DNA of 5,169 bases from an uncultured Porphyromonas sp. GTDB taxonomy: Bacteria; Bacteroidota; Bacteroidia; Bacteroidales; Porphyromonadaceae. How positions within the stretch are numbered: the stretch's first letter is position 1; each line of letters begins with the position of its first letter. The notes beneath the pieces are model-generated. The model was not told where the DNA came from. It did not search any database and saw only the letters and a list, made by a program, of their open reading frames with translations. The stretch covers positions 1 to 5,169 of the forward strand of contig NZ_CAKRLH010000114.1 in the NCBI RefSeq assembly GCF_934359325.1, in the 5' to 3' direction. The position numbers and the translations under genes were made by a program. This document shows, one piece after another, positions 1 through 5,169 of this stretch.

Positions 1-138
1 ATACAGGAGGTGAATCGGCTGATCAAGCAATTCAACTCCGCCAAGAAGATGATGAAGAAGATGAGCAGCCTCGGTCTTAATGGCAAGGGAGCTCCCTCTA
101 TGGCTCAGATGCGACAGCAGATGAGAGGAGGCAGATGA
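1..138 (+). CDS. ffh: Signal recognition particle protein Ffh (SRP54), C-terminal end only
   Basis: The window opens inside this gene; only the last 45 codons and the TGA stop are present. The protein tail reads EVNRLIKQF, then a Lys/Met-rich stretch (AKKMMKKM), then a short Met/Gln/Arg/Gly tail. That is the end of the methionine-rich M domain of Ffh, which binds 4.5S RNA and hydrophobic signal sequences and, as a GTPase working with FtsY, delivers nascent membrane and secreted proteins to the membrane. The GTPase (NG) domain lies upstream of the window and cannot be checked. folD begins 35 bases after the stop, a linkage I associate with Bacteroidota. The identification rests on a short stretch, but the EVNRLxKQF...KMMKK pattern is distinctive. 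Confidence 0.88.
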   Translation: MQEVNRLIKQFNSAKKMMKKMSSLGLNGKGAPSMAQMRQQMRGGR

Positions 139-173
139 GATAATCACTTTTTACCAAACAGATACACCAAGTT

Positions 174-1073
174 ATGGAAACACCCTACACACTGCTCGAT
201 GGCAAGGAGATCAATCGGCAGATGAGAGAAGAAATCAAGACGGAGGTGGAGAGGATGGTCGCCAACGGACACAAGTCTCCCCGACTGATCGCCGTACTGG
301 TCGGCCACGATGGTGGCAGCGAGACCTACGTGCACAATAAGATGATCACCTGCGAAGCGTGCGGAATCCGCAGCGAGACCCTCCGCTTCGAGGCGGATAT
401 CACGGAGGAAGAGCTGCTCAAGGAGGTCGCAAAGCTCAATGCGGATGACGACCTCGACGGCTTCATCGTCCAGCTGCCCCTGCCTAAGCACATCGATGCG
501 CAGAAGGTGATCGAGGCGATCGATCCGAGGAAGGACGTGGATGGCTTCCACCCGACCAACGTCGGCAAGCTCTCCATCGGACTGCCGGGCTTTGTCTCTG
601 CGACTCCCTTCGGCATTTGCGAGCTGCTGAGGCGGTACAACATCAGCACCGACGGCAAGCATGTCGTGGTGCTGGGGCGGAGCGATATCGTCGGCAAGCC
701 TGTGGCACAGCTGCTGCTCCATAAGGACAATCCCGGCAATGCAACCGTCACAGTCTGCCACAGCCACACGAAGGACATCGCCTTCTACACCCGTCACGCC
801 GATGTGATCATCGCCGCCCTTGGTCAGCCCCACTTCGTCAAGGCTGATATGGTGAAGGAGGGCGCCGTCGTGATCGACGTAGGCACCACCCGGGTACCGG
901 ACGCCTCTAGAGCGAAGGGCTTCCGTCTCTGCGGGGACGTGGACTTCGACAACGTCGCACCGAAGTGCTCTTACATCACCCCCGTGCCGGGCGGCGTGGG
1001 ACCGATGACGATCATCGCACTCCTCCACAATACCCTCCTCGCCGCTCGACGCAATAGGGGTCTCGAGAAGTAG
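174..1073 (+). CDS. folD: Bifunctional methylenetetrahydrofolate dehydrogenase / methenyltetrahydrofolate cyclohydrolase FolD
   Basis: Cytosolic enzyme of folate one-carbon metabolism. It oxidises 5,10-methylene-THF to 5,10-methenyl-THF with NAD(P)+ and hydrolyses that to 10-formyl-THF, which feeds purine and formyl-Met synthesis. The 299-residue length is normal for a complete FolD. Visible landmarks in order: DGKEIN near residues 9-14; YVHNK at 52-56 with the catalytic-type Tyr52 and Lys56; [13 protein letters not shown] at 95-107 with the conserved Gln100; KDVDGFHP at 120-127 with Asp123; the nucleotide-binding [14 protein letters not shown] at 168-181; GDVDFD at 254-259; [10 protein letters not shown] at 270-279. 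The segment usually written PCTP is SATPFG here (142-147), which I regard as lineage variation rather than damage. The ATG at 174 places the first motif at the usual distance from the N-terminus. No Shine-Dalgarno sequence is obvious. It probably shares a transcript with ffh. Confidence 0.97.
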   Translation: METPYTLLDGKEINRQMREEIKTEVERMVANGHKSPRLIAVLVGHDGGSETYVHNKMITCEACGIRSETLRFEADITEEELLKEVAKLNADDDLDGFIVQLPLPKHIDAQKVIEAIDPRKDVDGFHPTNVGKLSIGLPGFVSATPFGICELLRRYNISTDGKHVVVLGRSDIVGKPVAQLLLHKDNPGNATVTVCHSHTKDIAFYTRHADVIIAALGQPHFVKADMVKEGAVVIDVGTTRVPDASRAKGFRLCGDVDFDNVAPKCSYITPVPGGVGPMTIIALLHNTLLAARRNRGLEK

Positions 1074-1126
1074 GCTCGGACCACTCACTTGGGAGAAGTA
1101 ACGCTCTCAATGCACACATAGGAGAA

Positions 1127-1181
1127 GGGGGATGACCGAGGACACTCGGGAGACTGTCCCATCTGCCGTCGGTCATCTCCT
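1127..1181 (+). repeat. Long imperfect inverted repeat / hairpin between folD and the PgpH-type gene
   Basis: The 138-base gap 1074-1211 has no gene. It contains GATGACCGA (1131-1139), which pairs perfectly with TCGGTCATC (1169-1177). The stem extends outward by four more pairs, two of them G-U (1127-1130 with 1178-1181). Inside, GGACA (1140-1144) pairs with TGTCC (1155-1159), then after one C-C mismatch TC pairs with GA around a GGGA loop (1148-1151), which fits the GNRA type. About nine unpaired bases (1160-1168) sit on the right side. No T-run follows, so it is not a standard intrinsic terminator. It could be a structured leader of the downstream gene, an RNA-processing site, or a factor-dependent end of the ffh-folD transcript. 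Confidence 0.5.
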
Positions 1182-1211
1182 CCTTAATGCAAGCTGACTC
1201 ATCTGATAGGT

Positions 1212-3287
1212 ATGAAGAAGGTACATCGCACCACCGCCCTATGGACGTTCGTCGCCATCCTTGCCACGGCGGCGATCCTGTCACTGTGCTACCCTGGAGG
1301 GCAGTCACACTTCAAGTACAAGTATGCTGTCAATCAGCCCTGGCGCTACCAAGATGTGCTGATTGCGCCGTACGACTTCGAGGTGCGGAAGAGTCCTGAG
1401 GCAGTACAGCAGGAGCAGGCCTACATAGAGGCGCACAAGGATCTCTACTTCTCCTACAATAAGGAGGTGTACGGTCAGCAGAAGAATCAGCTCCTCGAGG
1501 CCTATCACGATGCCAAGCTGCCCCGGGTGATCCTAGAGCACAGCAACTACGTCGCCTATCTGCTGAGGGAACTGGAGCACTTCTACGACCTCGGCATGAT
1601 CGACCCGACGGAGATGGAGCAGCTCACAGACTCTGCCCAGGTCTTTGTGATCGGCAAGGACAATGTGGCACGTGAGCGTATGCTCTCGGACCTGATCACA
1701 ACGGCGGAGGCGTACGACTCGATCATAGCGCAGGCGCCCAAGGGTCTCGACAGTCTCACACTGCGCCAGGCAGACCTTATGGCACTACTGGTACCCAACG
1801 TTACTTACGACACGGACCAGACGAGCCGTATGGCAGACGCCCGCATCGCATCGATCAACGAGGTGCTGGGGGTGGTCTTCAAGGGGACCAAGATCGTCGG
1901 TCTCGGCGAGATGGTCACACCGGAGATCTATCAGCAGCTCAAGGGGTACGAGGCGGCTTACAATAAGTACGCCCGTAGTACGTCAGACTTGGTCATCATC
2001 CGGCTGGGGCTGCTGGCGCTGATCGCCGGCACGTTGCTTGGGCTTTACTTCTACCTCCGCATCGCCCGTCCCGACCTGATGAGTGAGCGACGCAATAGAC
2101 TCTTCCTGCTCCTACAGGTGCTTCTCCTCCCCGCCGCCTCCTATCTGCTCGCTCCGATCTCTCCGATGGTGGTCTACGTCATCCCTTACTGTATGGTGCT
2201 GATCCTGACGCGTGTGGTGATGGACTCGAGGACGGCACTTGTGACCTACATCACCACGGTGCTTCTCAGCACTCTGGTGGTGCCTGATGCCGCGCTCTTC
2301 CTCCTGCTTCAGGTGATCAGCGGAGCGGTGGTACTGGCGACACTGTCTGATATTTCTCAGAGGCGTGACCTGATCTTCTCATCTGTGTGGGTGCCGCTCG
2401 TCCAGATCGCCGTCTACACCGCCTATACACTCGCTATGGAGGGGACGCTGGCGGGCTTTGACATTAATCTGGTGTGGTACTTTGCGATCGGCTTTATTTT
2501 TCTGATGTTCTCTTACCCGCTTCTGTATATAGTAGAGAAGGTATTTGGCTACATCACGCCGATCAGCCTCGTGGAGCTGGGCGACATCAGCAAGCCGCTA
2601 CTCAAGAGGGAGAGCGAGGTGGCACCTGGGACCTTTCAGCACGTGCTTAATGTCTCGATCCTCAGTACTGCTGCGATCTCCAAGATCGGCGGCAACGTCC
2701 AGCTGACCCGCACCGGCGCCCTCTACCACGACATCGGGAAGATGAAGAATCCGATCTACTTCACGGAGAACCAAGGTGGAGAGAATAATCCTCACTTCAA
2801 GCTTCGACCAGAGGAGAGTGCCAAGATCATCATCAGTCACGTCACCGATGGCGTGGAGATGGCGAGGAATGCGAAGCTCCCTGAGCAGATCATCGACTTC
2901 ATCCGCACCCATCACGGTCTCGGGATGACGAAGTACTTCTACATCCAGTACTGCAATGAGCACCCGGGTGAGGTGGTGGACGAGAGTATGTTCCGCTACC
3001 CGGGACCCAACCCCTGGACACGCGAGCAGGGCGTGATGATGCTAGCGGACCAGGTGGAGGCGTCATCGCGCAGCCTCAAGGAGATGAATGAGGAGATCCT
3101 CACAAATCACATCGACAAGATCGTCGACGGCATCGTCAGCGGCGGATACCTGCGGAATACCCCGCTGACGCTAAAGGACATCGAGATGATCAAGCAGGTC
3201 TTCCTCGATAAGCTCCGGACGATGAACCACTCTCGGATCAAGTATCCGGAGCTGAATAAGGAGGCTAAGGCTGCTCAAACCAAGTGA
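1212..3287 (+). CDS. pgpH: Membrane HD-domain phosphohydrolase of the 7TMR-HD / PgpH type, predicted cyclic di-AMP phosphodiesterase
   Basis: Predicted inner-membrane enzyme that hydrolyses the second messenger c-di-AMP to pApA. Of the 691 residues, about 10-28 form an N-terminal membrane anchor; 30-258 form an extracytoplasmic domain (7TMR-HDED position). Seven hydrophobic segments follow, near 260-283, 296-314, 317-334, 341-357, 360-377, 388-408 and 420-441. The cytoplasmic HD domain runs from about 470 to 670. Metal-ligand candidates are all present: His477 (PGTFQH), His506-Asp507 (YHDIGKMKNP), His543 (ISHV), His567-His568 (THHG) and Asp613 (LADQVEA), with ENQ at 519-521 and FRYPGPNP at 594-601. 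Their order and spacing match the Listeria PgpH family, where this activity was shown; activity here is by homology. The domain set is complete and unbroken. The ATG at 1212 directly precedes a Lys-Lys pair and the first membrane helix. The sigma gene follows after 13 bases, so the two are probably cotranscribed. Confidence 0.9.
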   Translation: MKKVHRTTALWTFVAILATAAILSLCYPGGQSHFKYKYAVNQPWRYQDVLIAPYDFEVRKSPEAVQQEQAYIEAHKDLYFSYNKEVYGQQKNQLLEAYHDAKLPRVILEHSNYVAYLLRELEHFYDLGMIDPTEMEQLTDSAQVFVIGKDNVARERMLSDLITTAEAYDSIIAQAPKGLDSLTLRQADLMALLVPNVTYDTDQTSRMADARIASINEVLGVVFKGTKIVGLGEMVTPEIYQQLKGYEAAYNKYARSTSDLVIIRLGLLALIAGTLLGLYFYLRIARPDLMSERRNRLFLLLQVLLLPAASYLLAPISPMVVYVIPYCMVLILTRVVMDSRTALVTYITTVLLSTLVVPDAALFLLLQVISGAVVLATLSDISQRRDLIFSSVWVPLVQIAVYTAYTLAMEGTLAGFDINLVWYFAIGFIFLMFSYPLLYIVEKVFGYITPISLVELGDISKPLLKRESEVAPGTFQHVLNVSILSTAAISKIGGNVQLTRTGALYHDIGKMKNPIYFTENQGGENNPHFKLRPEESAKIIISHVTDGVEMARNAKLPEQIIDFIRTHHGLGMTKYFYIQYCNEHPGEVVDESMFRYPGPNPWTREQGVMMLADQVEASSRSLKEMNEEILTNHIDKIVDGIVSGGYLRNTPLTLKDIEMIKQVFLDKLRTMNHSRIKYPELNKEAKAAQTK

Positions 3288-3300
3288 GCTCCACTCTCCC

Positions 3301-3870
3301 TTGAAGATCAGTCCTGACATACCCGAGGAGGAGCTGGTAGAGCTCGCGAAACAGTCGGAGACCCAGGAGGAGGCCTTCCGGCTGATCGTTGACCGCTACT
3401 CGCCGATGCTCTACGCCGTGATCCGTCGTGTGCTCATCAGCCACGATGACACCAATGATGCACTCCAGAATACGCTGATCAAGGTGTGGAAAAACCTTGG
3501 TCGCTTCGAAGGCCAGTCCAAGCTCTCCACCTGGATGTACACCATTGCACTCAATGAAGCACGCTCGCTTCTGCGACGAAACCGCCCGGAGCGTCAGTTG
3601 CCGATGGAGACCGACACCTACAGCCTCGCAGAGACGCTGACGAGCGACCCCTACTTCGACGGCGATGAGGCTGAGATCCAGTTAATGGAGGCGATAGAGA
3701 AACTCCCCGAGAAGCAGAGGACAACCTTTGAGCTACGGTACTTCGAGGAACTGCCCTATGCCGAGATCTCGGAGATCACCGGCACCAGTGTCGGGGCGCT
3801 TAAGGCAAATTATCACCACGCCACTCAGAAGCTGTATAAGTATCTGGGTGTGGTGGAGGATGAGGATTAA
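3301..3870 (+). CDS. ECF-type RNA polymerase sigma-70 family sigma factor
   Basis: Small alternative sigma factor that would direct RNA polymerase to a specific promoter set. It has 189 residues with only regions 2 and 4, typical of the ECF class. Region 2 spans about 24-95: EAFRLIVDRY, then DDTNDALQNTLIKVWKNL (49-66, region 2.2, core binding), then FEGQSKLSTWMYTIALNEA (69-87, regions 2.3-2.4, -10 recognition). Region 4 spans about 123-182: LPEKQRTTFELRYFEELPY followed by the helix-turn-helix AEISEITGTSVGALKANYHH (154-173). The start is a TTG at 3301: the frame is open back to a stop at 3253-3255 but offers no ATG, GTG or other TTG there, and the first internal ATG (residue 36) would cut into region 2. 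Two putative partner genes follow downstream, suggesting control by a membrane anti-sigma factor. The regulon cannot be told from the sequence. Confidence 0.93.
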   Translation: MKISPDIPEEELVELAKQSETQEEAFRLIVDRYSPMLYAVIRRVLISHDDTNDALQNTLIKVWKNLGRFEGQSKLSTWMYTIALNEARSLLRRNRPERQLPMETDTYSLAETLTSDPYFDGDEAEIQLMEAIEKLPEKQRTTFELRYFEELPYAEISEITGTSVGALKANYHHATQKLYKYLGVVEDED

Positions 3871-3947
3871 ACTTTTGCCTCCACAGAGGATCTCACAGAT
3901 GTACTGGGTTACTAGGAGATATCATTATAAACGTCTTTCAGATAAGT
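3871..3947 (+). promoter_or_regulatory. A+T-rich spacer between sigma gene and membrane protein gene, possible internal promoter region
   Basis: This 77-base gap is about 61% A+T by my count, clearly richer than the adjoining genes, and is longer than the other gaps in this gene group (13 and 26 bases). It contains a TTTTG run at 3873-3877 and a small CCTC/GAGG hairpin (3878-3881 with 3886-3889). I see no good TAnnTTTG element for the housekeeping sigma factor. A promoter read by the ECF sigma factor itself would fit the usual autoregulation of such units, but no consensus is available to test this by eye. Confidence 0.2.
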
Positions 3948-4361
3948 ATGAGTATTAAGAAGACTCCACTGAGGAGCCGAAATATTATTAAGTCCAATGA
4001 TCCCGCAAGGCATTTCTCCGTCCCGGACGGATACTTCGAGGGGCTAGCGGATCGTGTGAAGCAACGGATCGAGACGATAGAGCGAGTGGAGGAGCGACTG
4101 AGTCGCCGAGACAGGAGCGATAGACGGAGATCTCGCAAGCGCCTCTACATAGCCGTTGCCTCAGTGGTGGTCGTGCTACTCGCCATCCCTCTGGTCTACA
4201 CCACTGGGATTATGACGATCCAGGACGAGGATACGACACTCTCGGGACGTAATGATGACCTGGAGCGCTACGAGCAGTACAGCGACCAGGACTACGAGGA
4301 CTACCTCACGGAGGACTTGGCTGACGACTATTACCTCCATATCACTTATGGTAGTCTCTGA
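3948..4361 (+). CDS. Small single-pass membrane protein, candidate anti-sigma factor of the upstream ECF sigma
   Basis: 137 residues. No domain named in the standard anti-sigma families (zinc-binding ZAS/zf-HC2, FecR) is recognisable. In order: a basic N-terminus; the motif HFSVPDGYFEGLADRV at 22-37, a FxVPxGYFxxLxxRV pattern I know from Bacteroidota proteins encoded beside ECF sigma genes; a predicted helical, strongly basic stretch (about 38-65, many Arg); one transmembrane helix at about 66-87; and a short extracytoplasmic tail (about 88-137) that is very acidic and Tyr-rich. By the positive-inside rule the N-terminus faces the cytoplasm, where it could hold the sigma factor. The ATG at 3948 is the first start that keeps this motif and lies 77 bases after the sigma stop; the next gene starts 26 bases downstream. 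The existence of the gene is well supported; the anti-sigma role is inferred from position and topology. Confidence 0.8.
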   Translation: MSIKKTPLRSRNIIKSNDPARHFSVPDGYFEGLADRVKQRIETIERVEERLSRRDRSDRRRSRKRLYIAVASVVVVLLAIPLVYTTGIMTIQDEDTTLSGRNDDLERYEQYSDQDYEDYLTEDLADDYYLHITYGSL

Positions 4362-4387
4362 CCTCACAGCTTAAGGACATTACCCCT

Positions 4388-4876
4388 ATGAATAGACTGA
4401 TACTCACACTTCTACTTCTCTCCGTCCTCCTCTCCTTGCCGCACGTGAAGGCCCACGGCAGCGGTTTGGCACAACTTGTACCCGAGCCGGTAGCAGTCGG
4501 CACCAGATCCTCAGGCACACCCAAGGCGGATCAGATACGGAAGGAGTGCGTTGCATACGTGGTCCAGACCTGTCAGCTCAGTGCGGACGAGGAGAGGGCT
4601 CTGGACACCGAGCTGGCACGCTACGACCGTAAGAAGATGATCCTCTGGAAGGAGCGGGCTGAGCTACTGGATCTACTCGATGATGAAGACCTGAGCGACT
4701 ACAAGTATGGAAAAACGCTAGAGAGGGTGCTTAATCTGGACATCGAGCTGAAGAAGTGTCGCCTCCGACTCTATCTCTCCCTGAAGCCGTACTTCCAGAA
4801 TAAGAAGCTCGGCGAGATCTACATCGCTATCAAGGACTTCAAGCAAGACTTCTCCACGAGACAAGGGGAGCTATAA
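4388..4876 (+). CDS. Exported helical Spy/CpxP-like protein, candidate periplasmic sensor
   Basis: 162 residues. An N-terminal signal peptide is clear: MNR, a Leu-rich core at 4-16, and a likely cleavage site after VKA (residue 22). The mature part is charged and predicted mostly helical. LSADEERALDTELARYDRKK (64-83) resembles the LT..E...F.....Y..K helix of Bacteroidota Spy/CpxP-like (LTXXQ-related) proteins, and the C-terminal region with LKPYFQNKKLGEIYIAIKDFK (132-152) resembles the matching last helices. Such proteins act as periplasmic chaperones or as metal/envelope-stress sensors (Spy, CpxP, ZraP, CnrX). Three cysteines (54, 62, 124) are unusual for this family and could form a disulfide or bind metal. 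It is the last gene before a strong terminator and 26 bases after the membrane protein gene, so it probably belongs to the same unit as the sigma factor. Gene call firm; family assignment moderate. Confidence 0.8.
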   Translation: MNRLILTLLLLSVLLSLPHVKAHGSGLAQLVPEPVAVGTRSSGTPKADQIRKECVAYVVQTCQLSADEERALDTELARYDRKKMILWKERAELLDLLDDEDLSDYKYGKTLERVLNLDIELKKCRLRLYLSLKPYFQNKKLGEIYIAIKDFKQDFSTRQGEL

Positions 4877-4896
4877 TCTTCGCACACCACTGAGCC

Positions 4897-4942
4897 CAGC
4901 CCGGCAGCCGGTTTACTCCGATGCTGCCGGGCTGAACTTTTT
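4897..4942 (+). terminator. Rho-independent terminator of the sigma-factor gene group
   Basis: CAGCCCGGCAGC (4897-4908) pairs perfectly with GCTGCCGGGCTG (4923-4934), a 12-bp G+C-rich stem. CGG (4909-4911) pairs further with CCG (4918-4920) around a six-base loop, leaving a two-base bulge (4921-4922). Two A's and a C are followed by five T's (4938-4942). The hairpin starts 20 bases after the stop codon of the exported protein gene, the expected place to end transcription from the upstream unit. Confidence 0.92.
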
Positions 4943-4967
4943 CCACACAGCTAATCAGTAAAATGAG

Positions 4968-4975
4968 TACCTTTG
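4968..4975 (+). promoter_or_regulatory. Bacteroidota-type -7 promoter element upstream of the rlmD-like gene
   Basis: TACCTTTG exactly matches the TAnnTTTG -7 consensus of the primary Bacteroidota sigma factor, and is the only full match I noticed in the non-coding parts. It lies just after the terminator and 65 bases before the predicted GTG start, giving a leader of about 60 bases. The matching -33 element (TTG or TTTG some 19-21 bases upstream) is not evident; the closest T-run (4938-4942) is the terminator tail and lies a little too far away. A separate promoter is still expected here because the terminator isolates this gene. Confidence 0.5.
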
Positions 4976-5040
4976 TTCTCGCCTGATCGGTGACCTCATC
5001 ATTAGTCAAGAGTAGGCATTATACCTGAGACAACCCATTT

Positions 5041-5169
5041 GTGAAAGCTAAGAGAAGAGAGAAAAAGAGAGTGATCGCCCCCGGCATCACCATCGAGAAG
5101 ATGGCGGCTGAGGGGAAGTGTATCGGACACTTAGAGGACGGACGTGTGGTCTTTGTGCCATACAGCGCT
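5041..5169 (+). CDS. rlmD: 23S rRNA (uracil-5-)-methyltransferase, RlmD/RumA family, N-terminal fragment cut by the window end
   Basis: Only the first 43 codons are present. The fragment starts with a Lys/Arg-rich leader (VKAKRREKKR), followed by ITIEKMAAEGKCIGHLEDGRVVFVPYSA. The pattern V.I..MAAEGK.I....G.VVFVP is the first part of the TRAM RNA-binding domain that opens RlmD/RumA/TrmA-type enzymes, which use S-adenosylmethionine to methylate C5 of a uridine in 23S rRNA (U1939 for RlmD). The methyltransferase domain and catalytic Cys lie beyond the window, so the exact target (RlmD or RlmC) is not decided here. The start is taken as GTG at 5041: an in-frame TGA lies at 5026-5028 and no ATG falls between; the next in-frame candidate, GTG at 5071, would remove the basic leader common in Bacteroidota homologues. 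Confidence 0.78.
   Translation, partial: MKAKRREKKRVIAPGITIEKMAAEGKCIGHLEDGRVVFVPYSA

Noticed and set aside
144..1088. A 314-codon open frame on the minus strand covering almost all of folD.
   Set aside because: It is antisense to a FolD with every family motif intact; its product shows no recognisable family and the composition of a complementary-frame artefact of a G+C-rich gene.
1074..1211. A possible promoter for the phosphodiesterase gene in the gap after folD.
   Set aside because: I found no TAnnTTTG element and no TTTG spaced suitably; only the hairpin stands out.
1187..1399. A 70-codon open frame starting 25 bases before the phosphodiesterase gene, considered as an upstream leader peptide.
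   Set aside because: Most of it overlaps the real gene in another frame, the product resembles nothing, and no start signal favours it.
2598..2963. A 121-codon minus-strand frame opposite the HD domain.
   Set aside because: It lies entirely opposite conserved catalytic sequence and has no recognisable product.
3728..3958. A 76-codon frame running from inside the sigma gene to just past the next ATG, considered as a translational link between the two genes.
   Set aside because: Its protein is rich in Arg, Pro, Ser and Trp as expected for an out-of-frame reading, and the sigma helix-turn-helix in the true frame is clear.
4176..4367. A 63-codon minus-strand Val/Leu-rich frame, considered as a small membrane protein.
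   Set aside because: It is the complement of the acidic Asp/Glu/Tyr-rich tail of the membrane protein, which naturally reads as Val/Ile/Leu on the other strand.
1..5169. Mobile elements, CRISPR arrays, tRNA or rRNA genes.
   Set aside because: No direct-repeat arrays, transposase-like proteins, terminal inverted repeats or tRNA-like folds were seen anywhere in the window.

Overview
The window looks like chromosomal DNA from a Bacteroidota organism, most likely a Porphyromonas-type species. The support is the style of the proteins (FxVPxGYF membrane protein beside an ECF sigma factor, ATP in place of the usual PCTP in FolD), the lack of clear Shine-Dalgarno sequences before most starts, one good Bacteroidota-type -7 element (TAnnTTTG), and fairly high G+C. 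The species is not provable from the sequence alone.

Layout, all on the + strand. 1-138 is the 3' end of ffh (signal recognition particle protein). 174-1073 is a complete folD (folate one-carbon metabolism). 1074-1211 is non-coding and holds a long imperfect hairpin. 1212-3287 encodes a membrane HD-domain phosphohydrolase of the PgpH type, predicted to degrade cyclic di-AMP. 13 bases further on begins an ECF-type sigma factor (3301-3870, TTG start). After a 77-base A+T-rich spacer come a small single-pass membrane protein (3948-4361) and a small secreted helical protein (4388-4876). A strong intrinsic terminator (4897-4942) closes this group. A promoter-like element then precedes the truncated start of an RlmD-type 23S rRNA uracil methyltransferase (5041 to the window end).

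How the genes may work together: ffh, folD and rlmD are housekeeping genes. The middle part is more interesting. The sigma factor, the membrane protein with its N-terminus predicted in the cytoplasm, and the exported Spy/CpxP-like protein have the layout of a sigma / anti-sigma / periplasmic sensor unit, comparable in logic to CnrYXH-type systems. The close spacing of the sigma gene behind the PgpH-type gene suggests that cyclic di-AMP breakdown and this envelope-response unit share transcription. That link is inference. The individual families, apart from the putative anti-sigma factor, are recognised with good confidence.
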